Assembly: GCA_015228935.1 (NCBI GenBank)
Contig: JADGCO010000020.1
Span: forward strand, 1 to 51,970
Source: Magnetococcales bacterium
Lineage (GTDB): Bacteria; Pseudomonadota; Magnetococcia; Magnetococcales; DC0425bin3
Length of the DNA stretch: 51,970 nt
Reading direction: 5' to 3'
The position numbers were made by a program, and so were the translations under genes. Shown piece after piece: positions 16,040-25,166 of the stretch (the stretch's first letter is position 1; the number at the start of each line of letters is the position of its first letter). The notes under the pieces are model-generated. The model searched no databases. It was not told the DNA's origin and saw only the letters and a list, made by a program, of their open reading frames with translations.

Positions 16040-19000
16040 ATGGCCAACCCTGGCATGAAGCCCGCAGATCTTTCCCGACTTTTTTCAGATATCATCCAAC
16101 CACTTCTGGAAAAAACCACCCCCCCGTTCCCCGGGCTTTCCGGTCTTTCCGGGAGTTCGTTGTCGTGGGTGGTTTCACTCCTGGCGCGTCACCGGAAAAA
16201 ACCTCTGGTATTGGTGGTCGAATCGGCCACCCGGGCCGAGACTGTTTATCGGGAGCTGCTGTTTTTTTTGCAAAAGGCCATGCCGGCGCCGGAGCTGCTT
16301 TTGTTTCCGGCCTGGGAGATTTTGCCGTTTGAGCCTTTGTCGCCGTTTGGTCCCCTGGTGGGAGAACGGATCGCATCCCTGTACCGGTTGACGCAGATGT
16401 GCGGGATGGGACCGGTCCAGGCCGGCGAGGAAGCAGGGACCACTTCCGGTGTTGTCATTACCACGGTCAACGCGGTCATGCAGCGGCTGTTGCCGGCACC
16501 TGTTCTGGCCCGCCATGGTTTTACCATTGCCGTGGGTGATCGGATCGATTTGCCCCTGTTTCGGACTTTTCTGGCCGAGGCCGGCTATCGGGCGACATCC
16601 CAGGTCGCCGAGGCCGGAGAGTTTGCCGTGCGGGGCGGCATTCTTGATTTTCACCCGCCCGGCCATGAAGAGGCCGTTCGCATCGAATTGTTTGGTGACA
16701 ACGTTGAAACGATGCGCCTTTTCGATCCGGTCACCCAGCGTTCGACCGATGATATTCCCCACATTCGCGCCCTTCCCGTCCGGGAAGTGATCCTGAACGA
16801 AGAGACCATCAGCCGCTTTCGGACCAACTATCGCAAACATTTCGGCAACGCCGCCACAGAGGGTGAAATCTACCGGCAGGTATCGCAAGGCATTCCATAC
16901 CCGGGAATGGAACAGTATCTGCCATTTTTTTACGAAACCACGGCCACGTTGTTCGATTATCTGCCGGAAGGGAGCCTCTTTTTTCTTGACCCGGAGTTTG
17001 ATGCCCTGGTCAGGGAACGCCACAACGAAATCATGGAGCGTCATGCCCATGCCCGGGTGGATCAATATCCCTGTGTGCCGCCGGAACAGTTTTATCTGCA
17101 ACCGGAAATTCTGCCAAAGCTCCTGGGCGGATTTCCGGTTCTGGCCCTGCAACATGGGGACCAACCCTCGGCCAATCACCTCAGTTTCGGGTTTGAGCTG
17201 ATTCCGGAATTTTTCCGTGGCCTGGAGGCGGAAACCAAGCCGGTCATGGAAAAAGTGGCGGAATATCTGCACCAGTTGTGGAGCGAAGATATTCGGGTCG
17301 GCATGGTGGTGCGGACCATCGGCCAGAAGGAACGTTTGCGGGAGCTGTTGGAGGACAAGAAAATCCGGGTGCGGGACATTCCGGACTGGGAGGCGATGCT
17401 CAATGCCAGTCCGGGGGTGGTCTATCTTTCCGTAGGCGATCTGATCGACTGTTTTTTGCATCGGCGTCTGCGCCTGGCCATCATCACGGAGGAGGCCATA
17501 TTCGGCCTGCGCGTGCGGCGGCGGCAACTCGATCAACGCTATCTGGACCAGTTGATCGCCGGTTTTGCCGAGTTGAACGATGGCGATCTCGTGGTGCATG
17601 CCGATCATGGCATCGGACGTTTTGGCGGGTTGGTCACCCTGGCGGTGGGGTCGATCAAGAACGATTTTCTGGTCATTCTCTACGCCGATGACGACAAGCT
17701 TTATGTCCCGGTGGAAAATCTGGATCGGGTTGGCAAATATTCTGGTGGCGACCACGCCGTTCTCGACAAACTGGGCAGCGGCAAATGGGAAAAGGTCACG
17801 CAACGCGCCCGCATCCGCATCATGGAAATGGCCGCCGAGCTGGTGCAACTCCAGGCCCAACGCGAATCTGGACAGGGTTTTGCCTTTTCGCCGCCAGACC
17901 CCCTGTATCAGGAATTTGCTGCCTCCTTTCCCTTTGAGGAGACCCCCGATCAGGCGCAGGCCATTCAGACCGTCCTGGAAGACATGGCCTCCAAAAAACC
18001 CATGGATCGGCTGGTCTGTGGGGATGTGGGGTTTGGCAAGACCGAGGTGGCCTTGCGGGCGACGTTCCGGGCGGTGATGGATGGCAAGCAGGTGGCGGTT
18101 CTGGTGCCAACGACCATTCTGGCGCAGCAACATTTCGAAACCTTTTCCCGCCGGCTTGCGCCCTATCCGGTCAAGGTGGCCCTGCTCTCCCGCTTTCGGA
18201 CTCCGGCCCAGCAGAGGGTCGCCATCGACGACCTGGCCAAAGGTGAGGTGGATGTGGTCATCGGTACCCACCGCCTGCTCCAGGATGACATTGAATTCAA
18301 GGATCTGGGGTTGCTGGTCGTCGATGAGGAACAGCGGTTCGGGGTGGCCCACAAGGAGCAGATCAAAAAATTGCGGGCCACGCTCGATATTCTCACCCTG
18401 ACGGCCACCCCGATTCCCCGGACCCTCAATCTGGCCATGTCCGGCGTGCGCGATATTTCCATCATCGCCTCGCCGCCCACCAACCGCCTGTCGATTCGCA
18501 CCATTGTGACCCAGTTTGACCGGCAAAAGGTGCGCGAGGCCATCATTCGGGAAATTTATCGGGGTGGGCAGGTTTTCTATCTGTTCAACCGGGTTCAGGA
18601 TATCGACAAGGCCGCCACCATGATTACCGAACTGGTCCCCGAGGCCAAGGTCGGGGTGGCGCACGGCCAGATGCGCGAAAGCCGCCTGGAACGGGTCATG
18701 ATGTCCTTCTATCGCCAGGAATTCAATGTCCTGGTCTGCACGACCATCATTGAAAACGGTGTCGATATTCCCTCGGCCAACACCATCATCATCCATCGGG
18801 CGGACAAGTTCGGTCTGGGGCAGTTGCACCAGTTGCGGGGACGGGTGGGACGCTCCCGGCATCGGGCCTATGCCTACCTGCTGATCCCGCCGCCGCAAAC
18901 CCTCTCCGCCGATGCCCAAAAACGCCTGGAAGCCATCGAAAATTTGGGTGATCTCGGGGCCGGCTTCATGCTGGCCACCCATGACCTGGAAATCCGGGGA

Positions 19001-19729
19001 GCCGGCAACATTCTGGGCGATGAACAATCCGGGGAAATTCGTGAAGTCGGCTTCGACCTCTATCACCAAATGCTCCGGGAGGCCATCACCGCTCTCAAGG
19101 CCAACCCAGAGGGAGAGCAGGCCAACGATTCACCCCAGGAAATCTCCACCATCATCAATCTCCATCTCTCGACCTATATTCCGGAAAATTACATTCCCGA
19201 CGTGCATCAGCGGCTCTCCATGTACAAACGGATTGCCCAACTGGCCACGCCGGATGACATTCTCGACATGCGCAGTGAACTGCAAGACCGTTTTGGTTCC
19301 CTGCCCGATTCTGTTGAGAATCTGCTCAAGATTGTGCGGATCAAGGGTCTGTGTCGTATCATGAAAATCGTCAAGCTGGAGGCCGGTCCCAAGGGGGGTG
19401 TCATCCATTTTCATGCCGAACCCAATATTGAACCTTCTGCCATTCTGGTCATGTTGCAGGGGGGAGCCGGCAACATTCGTTTCAACCAGAAAAATCGTAC
19501 CTTGAGCCTGAAAAACCGGGATTGGGAAGAGACCGGTCGCCGCTTGACGGAGCTGCGGCAGTCTTTGGAAAGTCTTCTGCCCCACAACCAGACCGGGCGT
19601 TCCGATGCTGGCATGCCTGGTGTTGCTCCAGCCCCAACGGTTGGCGATCCGCGACAATTTTCTGGAAAACCACCAGCCAACCCCGCAGCCCGGCCCGCCG
19701 GCAAAACACCTGCAAAGAGATCAGGATAA
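16040..19729 (+). CDS. mfd: Transcription-repair coupling factor Mfd
   Basis: This 1229-aa protein recognises RNA polymerase stalled at DNA lesions, removes it and recruits UvrA. The N-terminal third is UvrB-like (GGILDFHPPG near 212). A CarD-like RNA-polymerase-interacting domain follows (about 515-590, LVVHADHGIGRFGG), then a RecG-type translocase with Walker A GDVGFGKTE near 662, a DEEQRFG box, a TATPIPRT motif and QLRGRVGRSRHRAYAYL. The C-terminal TRCF domain ends in a proline/alanine-rich tail of about 45 residues that is longer than usual. The start lacks a strong Shine-Dalgarno sequence; Met6 is an alternative. speA begins 8 bp after its stop. Confidence 0.97.
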   Translation: MANPGMKPADLSRLFSDIIQPLLEKTTPPFPGLSGLSGSSLSWVVSLLARHRKKPLVLVVESATRAETVYRELLFFLQKAMPAPELLLFPAWEILPFEPLSPFGPLVGERIASLYRLTQMCGMGPVQAGEEAGTTSGVVITTVNAVMQRLLPAPVLARHGFTIAVGDRIDLPLFRTFLAEAGYRATSQVAEAGEFAVRGGILDFHPPGHEEAVRIELFGDNVETMRLFDPVTQRSTDDIPHIRALPVREVILNEETISRFRTNYRKHFGNAATEGEIYRQVSQGIPYPGMEQYLPFFYETTATLFDYLPEGSLFFLDPEFDALVRERHNEIMERHAHARVDQYPCVPPEQFYLQPEILPKLLGGFPVLALQHGDQPSANHLSFGFELIPEFFRGLEAETKPVMEKVAEYLHQLWSEDIRVGMVVRTIGQKERLRELLEDKKIRVRDIPDWEAMLNASPGVVYLSVGDLIDCFLHRRLRLAIITEEAIFGLRVRRRQLDQRYLDQLIAGFAELNDGDLVVHADHGIGRFGGLVTLAVGSIKNDFLVILYADDDKLYVPVENLDRVGKYSGGDHAVLDKLGSGKWEKVTQRARIRIMEMAAELVQLQAQRESGQGFAFSPPDPLYQEFAASFPFEETPDQAQAIQTVLEDMASKKPMDRLVCGDVGFGKTEVALRATFRAVMDGKQVAVLVPTTILAQQHFETFSRRLAPYPVKVALLSRFRTPAQQRVAIDDLAKGEVDVVIGTHRLLQDDIEFKDLGLLVVDEEQRFGVAHKEQIKKLRATLDILTLTATPIPRTLNLAMSGVRDISIIASPPTNRLSIRTIVTQFDRQKVREAIIREIYRGGQVFYLFNRVQDIDKAATMITELVPEAKVGVAHGQMRESRLERVMMSFYRQEFNVLVCTTIIENGVDIPSANTIIIHRADKFGLGQLHQLRGRVGRSRHRAYAYLLIPPPQTLSADAQKRLEAIENLGDLGAGFMLATHDLEIRGAGNILGDEQSGEIREVGFDLYHQMLREAITALKANPEGEQANDSPQEISTIINLHLSTYIPENYIPDVHQRLSMYKRIAQLATPDDILDMRSELQDRFGSLPDSVENLLKIVRIKGLCRIMKIVKLEAGPKGGVIHFHAEPNIEPSAILVMLQGGAGNIRFNQKNRTLSLKNRDWEETGRRLTELRQSLESLLPHNQTGRSDAGMPGVAPAPTVGDPRQFSGKPPANPAARPAGKTPAKRSG

Positions 19730-19737
19730 GACAATCA

Positions 19738-21660
19738 ATGGCAACTGAACCGGACAACGACTGGACCATTGCGGATTCTCTCAACCTGTACAATGTGCAG
19801 GGGTGGGGAATCGGTTTTTTTGGTGCCAACGATCTGGGGCATTTGACGGTCGCCCCGCTCCTGGACAGGGGTCCCACGCTCGACCTGATGGAGCTTGTTG
19901 AAAACATTCAGAGTCGTGGCATATCCCTGCCGGTTTTGATCCGTTTTTCGGACATTTTGCGGGTTCGCATCCAGACCCTCCATGCCTGTTTTCAAAAGGC
20001 CAGGGAAGATTATGAATATACGGGACATTATTTAGGGGTATACCCGATCAAGGTCAATCAGCAGCGACAGGTTGTGGAAGAGCTGGTCCAGTTTGGTCAC
20101 AGCGTCGATATGGGGTTGGAGGCCGGTTCGCGTCCGGAACTCCAGATCGTCCTGGCCATGCTCGACAATCCCGACGCCCTGATCATTTGTAACGGCTACA
20201 AGGATGATGAATTCATCCGTCTGGCGCTCATGGGGCAGCAAATGGGTCGCCATATCCATGTCGTGGTTGAAAAGCCCCAGGAGCTGACCAAACTTCTCCA
20301 GATTGCCGATGAATTGAATATCCGCCCCAATATTGGCCTGCGCGTCAAACTGGAGGCAAGTGGTTCGGGCAAATGGGAGGCTTCCGGGGGGTTGTTTTCC
20401 AAATTTGGCTTGACGGCCATGGAAATTCTTGAAGCCGTGGAAGCTGTGCAGTCCCGGGGCATGCTGGATTGTGTCCGCCTGTTGCACTTTCACATCGGCT
20501 CGCAAATCACGAACATTCGCAAATTCAAGAATGGGTTGCGGGAGGCCGCCCGTTTTTATGCCGAACTGCGTCGTCTGGGGTGTGCGGTTCAATACGTGGA
20601 CATTGGCGGGGGCCTGGGGGTTGATTACGACGGCTCGCAAACCACCCAGGATTCGTCGGTCAACTATTCCATTCAGGAATATGCCAATGACGTGGTCGCC
20701 TATCTGCATGAGGTGTGCGAAAACGAAGAGTTGCCCCATCCCGACATTATTTCCGAGAGTGGCCGTGCCCTGACCGCCCATCATGCCATGCTCGTCATCA
20801 ACGTTCTGGAAGTGGCCCGTTCGGTTCCTTTCGACAGACCGGTCACCACAGACCCCGATGATGCCCCGGAGATTCAGGAACTCTCCGAAATGCTGCACGA
20901 CCTCAACCCCAAAAATGCCCTTGAGGTGTGGCATGATACCCTGGAACTCAAGGACGATTTTCAAAAAATGTTTGCTCTGGGTGCCCTGGATCTTGTCCAG
21001 AGGTCGAAAGGGGAACGTTTGATCCGGCAGATAGCTTTCCGTATTGAAGAGATGATCCGGACCATGGAAAAACCTCCACCGGAACTTCTTTCCACCATGG
21101 AGTATCTGATCGACAAATATTACTGCAACTTTTCCATTTTTCAGTCGCTGCCGGACCATTGGGCCATTGATCAACTGTTTCCGGTGGTTCCCATTCATCG
21201 TCTCAACGAACGTCCTTTGCGCATGGGGACGCTTCAGGATATCACCTGCGATTCCGATGGCAGCATGGATCGCTTCATTCATCGGGAGGGAGGGGCGCAA
21301 AATTCCCTGGAACTGCATGCCCTGAACCCGGGCGAAACCTATCTGCTGGGTGCCTTTTTGACTGGTGCTTATCAGGAAATTCTGGGTGATCTGCACAATC
21401 TGTTTGGGGACACCAACGTGGTTCATGTGTCGGTGGCCGAAACCGCCAAAGGGTGGGAGTTCCGGCAGATTCAGGCGGGTGAACTGGTACGGGATGTTCT
21501 CCGGTATGTTTCGTATGATCCTGAAGAGCTGGTGCGCCGTGTGGGGCGTTTTACCCGCAAGGCCGTCAGTGAAGGTCGGGCCAATCCAGACCAGGCACGC
21601 GCTTTTGTTCGTGCCTACGCTGCGGCCCTGAATGACTACACCTACCTGGAAACCAGTTAG
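19738..21660 (+). CDS. speA: Biosynthetic arginine decarboxylase SpeA
   Basis: This 640-aa PLP enzyme converts arginine to agmatine for polyamine synthesis. Family signatures are YPIKVNQQRQVVEELV (PLP lysine in the alanine-racemase-type barrel), LLHFHIGSQITNIR, DIGGGLGVDYDGS and ISESGRALTAHHAM. Length and domain order match SpeA. The ATG at 19738 follows mfd by 8 bp with AGGA about 11 bases upstream; the frame stays open backwards into mfd, which is not taken as coding. The gene is followed by a shortened copy of the dispersed hairpin repeat and then the DUF6932 cassette. Confidence 0.97.
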   Translation: MATEPDNDWTIADSLNLYNVQGWGIGFFGANDLGHLTVAPLLDRGPTLDLMELVENIQSRGISLPVLIRFSDILRVRIQTLHACFQKAREDYEYTGHYLGVYPIKVNQQRQVVEELVQFGHSVDMGLEAGSRPELQIVLAMLDNPDALIICNGYKDDEFIRLALMGQQMGRHIHVVVEKPQELTKLLQIADELNIRPNIGLRVKLEASGSGKWEASGGLFSKFGLTAMEILEAVEAVQSRGMLDCVRLLHFHIGSQITNIRKFKNGLREAARFYAELRRLGCAVQYVDIGGGLGVDYDGSQTTQDSSVNYSIQEYANDVVAYLHEVCENEELPHPDIISESGRALTAHHAMLVINVLEVARSVPFDRPVTTDPDDAPEIQELSEMLHDLNPKNALEVWHDTLELKDDFQKMFALGALDLVQRSKGERLIRQIAFRIEEMIRTMEKPPPELLSTMEYLIDKYYCNFSIFQSLPDHWAIDQLFPVVPIHRLNERPLRMGTLQDITCDSDGSMDRFIHREGGAQNSLELHALNPGETYLLGAFLTGAYQEILGDLHNLFGDTNVVHVSVAETAKGWEFRQIQAGELVRDVLRYVSYDPEELVRRVGRFTRKAVSEGRANPDQARAFVRAYAAALNDYTYLETS

Positions 21661-21701
21661 AGGCTGTCTAATAACATGTTAATTTCAAAAAAAAAACGAA
21701 T

Positions 21702-21750
21702 GAAAAACTGGGATGGAGGTCCAGGAGGAAGCGGCTCTGCCCTTCCTCGA
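21702..21750 (+). repeat. Dispersed two-hairpin repeat, shortened copy 2
   Basis: The segment from GAAAAACTGGGATGGAGG through CCAGGAGGAAGCGG and CCCTTCCTCG matches the reverse complement of the copy near 49.1 kb and copy 1 at the window start. Its first hairpin is damaged and the second is missing. It lies between speA and the DUF6932 gene. Confidence 0.7.
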
Positions 21751-21848
21751 AAATACTTGGAGGATTTATCCATGTCGCGGTGACTATGGATCACTGGATG
21801 TGAGTTTGATCAGTAATTTGTTCTGGACGGAATGTTGCGAGAGTTGCC

Positions 21849-22415
21849 ATGACCCGTGTTGCGATCCCACATTGGAATATTGCCGGCGTGATACCACCAG
21901 TCAACTCGGCAAGGGGAAATTCTTCTGACCGTTCCCCATATCCGGTTTCCCTTTTGGATCTGGTAGAACGCTTTTCTACATCTCCGGAACGGATGAAGAT
22001 TCTGGATGGTTTGTTGCGCTGCCGCGCAGCACTTCATGGTCTCGGTTTGACACAGGGTTTCCAATGGTTGAATGGCAGTTTTCTGGAGCATGTGGAAAAA
22101 CTGGAAAAACGTTCCCCAAGGGATATCGATGTGGTGACGTTCTACCATTTGCCTCCTGGAGAGACACAGCGATCTTTGATCGAAAAAAATGCCACTCTGT
22201 TTGATTTACAGCAGTCCAAAAATATTTACTTTGTTGATCATTATTTACAACAAATGCGTTCAGATCAATTGGAACGCCTGGTAACCAAATCTGTCTACTG
22301 GTATAGCATGTGGTCACACCGACGTGACAAAAGCTGGAAGGGATATCTGCAAATCAATCTGGCTCCGGACGAAGATGCAGCAGCAAGAACCGGTCTTGAT
22401 GAATCAAGTTTGTGA
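21849..22415 (+). CDS. DUF6932-type nucleotidyltransferase-fold protein
   Basis: This 188-aa protein resembles the DUF6932 family. The visible signature is WLNGSFLEHVEKLEKRSP followed by RDIDVV: Gly76-Ser77 and Asp92/Asp94 have the spacing of the GS...DxD metal site of small nucleotidyltransferases of the MNT type. Such proteins often modify a partner protein or tRNA, and several are antitoxins of HEPN toxins. There is no membrane segment. It is the first of three closely spaced genes between speA and parA. Catalytic competence is inferred from motif only, and the substrate is unknown. Confidence 0.75.
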   Translation: MTRVAIPHWNIAGVIPPVNSARGNSSDRSPYPVSLLDLVERFSTSPERMKILDGLLRCRAALHGLGLTQGFQWLNGSFLEHVEKLEKRSPRDIDVVTFYHLPPGETQRSLIEKNATLFDLQQSKNIYFVDHYLQQMRSDQLERLVTKSVYWYSMWSHRRDKSWKGYLQINLAPDEDAAARTGLDESSL

Positions 22416-22427
22416 GGATGTGTTGCC

Positions 22428-23432
22428 ATGAACATGGATGAACAACTGTTCCTCCTTGCCGAGCGGGGTGAATTGGAGCGAATGTTGGCCATGACATCGG
22501 AGGAGGATGTCATTGATCGTATAAGTCTCCAAAGGCGTCTGGAATTGGTCAATGCAGAACTGGAAAAGATTCCGGATTCCAGGCGAAATCCCTTTTGTGT
22601 CCAACTGACCTTCCGGGGAAAACCGGTGGTGGGCAGTCATGGCATCGATGCAGAGTTTGGTGTGGTCGCAGTACAAAGATTCACGGATGCCGTTGCGGCT
22701 TTTACGGCCAATTTTGCCAATCAGGCGGGTTTTCTCGGACAGCCTTTGACCCTCGGACAACCTTTGCCGGATCGTACCCAACGCCGTCTTTTGATCACAG
22801 GCACGGCCATTGGATCTTTCGGGTTTGAACTGGAAGAGCCGTTTCCAAGTCAAGATCCAGACCCGACCGTTTCAGCCACCCTTGCAACGGTCATGAAACA
22901 TATTCAAACCGACCTGGATCTTGTTTCCCCAACTGAAACCGCCGTGAGACAAATGTGTGCCCTGATGCAGGCATCCGTTGCAAGTGACGATGACGGATTG
23001 GCCGATGTCATGGCTGAAGCGGATCCTTCCGCCATAAAAAAATTGCATGAATTTATCAAGTTTCTGGCAGATCGGGAAGCGGTTTGTGCTATTGCTTTTG
23101 AGCAACACGCTTTTCAATTTCGTGATGCAGAGGAGGTGCTTCGCAGTGTAGAACGGTTGAGTCAGGGCAATCTGCACGAACAGGAGCAAACCTTTTCTGG
23201 TCTTTTCATGGGTGTCTTGCCGGAAAAACGGGACTTTGAATTTCGTGTGCTGCCCGCCGACCGGGTCATTCGTGGCAAGGTGGGAAAATCGATCAATAAT
23301 GTCTCTGCAATCAATCAATGTTTACACGGGCCAAGCCGGATCACGGTCCAGGCAATCCGGCTAGGCAAGGGCAGGCCACACTACCTTTTGTTGGACTATG
23401 CCGCAGAACCCCAAACCGGAGATGGATCATGA
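22428..23432 (+). CDS. Hypothetical protein, second gene of DUF6932 cassette
   Basis: This 334-aa cytoplasmic protein is unrecognised. Its first third is helical and acidic, the middle has CVQLTFRGKPVVGSHGID and a RFTDAVAAFTANFA stretch, and the last part looks beta-rich (RVLPADRVIRGKVGKSIN). It starts 12 bp after the DUF6932 gene and ends in an ATGA overlap with the next gene, so the three products are very likely made together. It may be the partner or target of the nucleotidyltransferase-fold protein. Confidence 0.78.
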   Translation: MNMDEQLFLLAERGELERMLAMTSEEDVIDRISLQRRLELVNAELEKIPDSRRNPFCVQLTFRGKPVVGSHGIDAEFGVVAVQRFTDAVAAFTANFANQAGFLGQPLTLGQPLPDRTQRRLLITGTAIGSFGFELEEPFPSQDPDPTVSATLATVMKHIQTDLDLVSPTETAVRQMCALMQASVASDDDGLADVMAEADPSAIKKLHEFIKFLADREAVCAIAFEQHAFQFRDAEEVLRSVERLSQGNLHEQEQTFSGLFMGVLPEKRDFEFRVLPADRVIRGKVGKSINNVSAINQCLHGPSRITVQAIRLGKGRPHYLLLDYAAEPQTGDGS

Positions 23433-24253
23433 GTGACGAGGAACCGTTCAATCCTTTGCAGCGCCGTGGCACTCTGGACGAAATCCTGCTACGCCAACTC
23501 GATTCCGAGCAGCATTATTTTCGCGTCATTGGCGAATTGCGGTATTTGCTGAGAGGAATGCTTCAGGCTGATTCCACCGAGGCGGGTCGGGAGGAATTCA
23601 CTCTGCGTTCCAGGATTTATCTGGGGGATCCCAGAATCCTGGACAAGGTGACGGCCCAACGACTGCTGCGGGAAAACTACAGAGATATGATGGGAGACCG
23701 GGAAAGGCTGGTCTGGTTGGAGGATAAGTTCAGGGAGATGGATCCTGCCGATTCCCAATGGCTGGGCATGCGGAATCAATGCATGCATGAGGATCCGGCC
23801 AATGAAGCGCCCATTCCCAAGCCTGGATCCGCCACGGCCTGTCTGATTTTCATCGAGCTTTGCCACGAGTGCGACAAGAAAGAAAAAACCCTGGATCTGC
23901 TCGTGAAACATGCGGCCCCGGTGTTGCTTGATCAAGGGATGAACGCGCCTCCGGTTCCCCCCCCCAAGATGGATGCCCGTCTGCGGCACATGCAAAAACT
24001 GGAGGAAGATCCAGAGTATCGGGACATGGTGGAGTCTTCTTTGGGAACGCTGAAAAAGATTGTGACCGAAAATCCCGAACTGATATCGGCCCTGCGCGAT
24101 TCGCTCCGGATGACCCAATTCATCGGTTTTCCCGATGCGGCCAGAGTCAAAGAAGACCATGCCGTGATGCAGGAGGAGGTCGAGGCCCTGCTGCATGCCG
24201 TGGAGAGCGGCGAGATCGGCAAAAAGGATTCCGTCAATAAAACCAGGCATTGA
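23429..24253 (+). CDS. Hypothetical protein, third gene of DUF6932 cassette
   Basis: This 274-aa, mostly helical and highly charged protein has no recognised domain. It starts with ATG in an ATGA overlap with the preceding gene (MSDEEPFNPLQRRGTLDEIL). Features include a Cys-containing region (CLIFIELCHECDKKEKTLDL, about 144-163) and a proline run followed by helical segments to the end. It has no signal or membrane segment. The tight overlap links it functionally to the two preceding genes, but its role cannot be told from sequence. Confidence 0.75.
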   Translation: MSDEEPFNPLQRRGTLDEILLRQLDSEQHYFRVIGELRYLLRGMLQADSTEAGREEFTLRSRIYLGDPRILDKVTAQRLLRENYRDMMGDRERLVWLEDKFREMDPADSQWLGMRNQCMHEDPANEAPIPKPGSATACLIFIELCHECDKKEKTLDLLVKHAAPVLLDQGMNAPPVPPPKMDARLRHMQKLEEDPEYRDMVESSLGTLKKIVTENPELISALRDSLRMTQFIGFPDAARVKEDHAVMQEEVEALLHAVESGEIGKKDSVNKTRH

Positions 24254-24335
24254 TTGGGCCGACCTGGAAGAAGCTCAACATCAGGCGCGTCTGAGCGGCA
24301 GGGCTGCCTGAGAGGCTGGTTCAAGGGACGGGTTG

Positions 24336-24370
24336 TTGTTTGTTCAAGAAGATCATCAATGAACAAACAA
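24336..24370 (-). promoter_or_regulatory. 11-bp inverted repeat at the 3' end of parA
   Basis: TTGTTTGTTCA (24336-24346) and TGAACAAACAA (24360-24370) form a perfect inverted repeat with a 13-bp loop, covering the parA stop codon. There is no T-run after it, so it is not a classic terminator. It could be a transcript-end stabiliser or a protein site between the convergent cassette and parA. Confidence 0.5.
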
Positions 24371-25126
24371 TGCCTTGGAAAGCTCTTCAGCGAGTTCGGT
24401 ATAGGCGACGGACCCTTTGGCCTGCCGGTCGAACCATACGGCGGGTTTGCCGTGGCTTTGGGACTCGCCAATACGGACATTACGGGGAATCATGGTCCGG
24501 AAAACCTTGTCGGGGAAAAATTTGCGAACTTCTTCTGCCACCTGCCGGGTCAGGTTGGACCGGCCATCGTACATGGTGAAGAGAATGCCTTCGACGGTGA
24601 GTTTGGGATTGAGGCGTCGCCGGATGATTTCAATGATCTGGAGGAGCTGATTCAGCCCGACCATGGGGAGAAATTCACAGGGCATGGGAATCAGGATGGT
24701 GTCCGCCACGACCAGGGCATTGACCGTCAAAAGTCCCAGGGAGGGGGGGCAATCGATGAGGACCAGGTCATAATCACCCAGGGCCGTTTCCAATCCCTCT
24801 TGCAGACGGTATTCGCGGCCAATTTCGCTGACCAGTTCCACTTCGGCACCACTCAGGTCCGGTGTGGCCGGGATGATGTGGGGGTAGGGGGGAAAAGGGA
24901 TGGTGATGGCATCGGTCATGGTGCAGGAGCCGATCAAAACGTGATAGATCGAGTTTCGGCTTTCGCGGGTGTCGATGCCGAAAGCCGTGGTGGCATTTCC
25001 CTGGGGATCCAGATCCACGAGCAATACCTTGCGCCCGCTATCGGCAAAGGCTGCCCCAAGATTCACGGCTGTGGAGGTCTTGCCAACACCCCCCTTTTGA
25101 TTGGCAATGGCCAAAATTTTTGCCAT
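24356..25126 (-). CDS. parA: ParA/Soj-type chromosome partition ATPase
   Basis: This 256-aa deviant Walker ATPase has NQKGGVGKTSTAVNLG at the N-terminus, DLDPQGNATTAFGID, and DCPPSLGLLTVNALV. It should polymerise or dimerise on DNA and move ParB-parS complexes or act in a related positioning system. The start at 25126 has GGAG 11 bases upstream; an ATG at 25135 lies too close to it. In most genomes parB follows directly, but here the downstream side is occupied by the convergent DUF6932 cassette and no parB is in the window. An orphan ParA homologue used for another cargo remains possible. Confidence 0.9.
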   Translation of the reverse strand: MAKILAIANQKGGVGKTSTAVNLGAAFADSGRKVLLVDLDPQGNATTAFGIDTRESRNSIYHVLIGSCTMTDAITIPFPPYPHIIPATPDLSGAEVELVSEIGREYRLQEGLETALGDYDLVLIDCPPSLGLLTVNALVVADTILIPMPCEFLPMVGLNQLLQIIEIIRRRLNPKLTVEGILFTMYDGRSNLTRQVAEEVRKFFPDKVFRTMIPRNVRIGESQSHGKPAVWFDRQAKGSVAYTELAEELSKALFVH

Positions 25127-25166
25127 AACGTGCATCTCTCCTTAATTCCTGAACAGGTTGACGACA

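Noticed and set aside
16175-19069. A 964-codon open frame antisense to mfd
   Set aside because: It follows from the G+C-rich codon use of mfd; its product has no recognisable domain and mfd is strongly supported.
20032-21426. A 464-codon open frame antisense to speA
   Set aside because: Composition artefact of the opposite gene; no domain and no ribosome-binding site.
21652-21672. GAGGCTGTC after speA and its complement near position 100 as IS ends
   Set aside because: Only nine bases match, with no transposase or matching partner end nearby.
21713-21928. A 71-codon open frame in the gap after speA
   Set aside because: Runs through the dispersed repeat and overlaps the better-supported DUF6932 gene.
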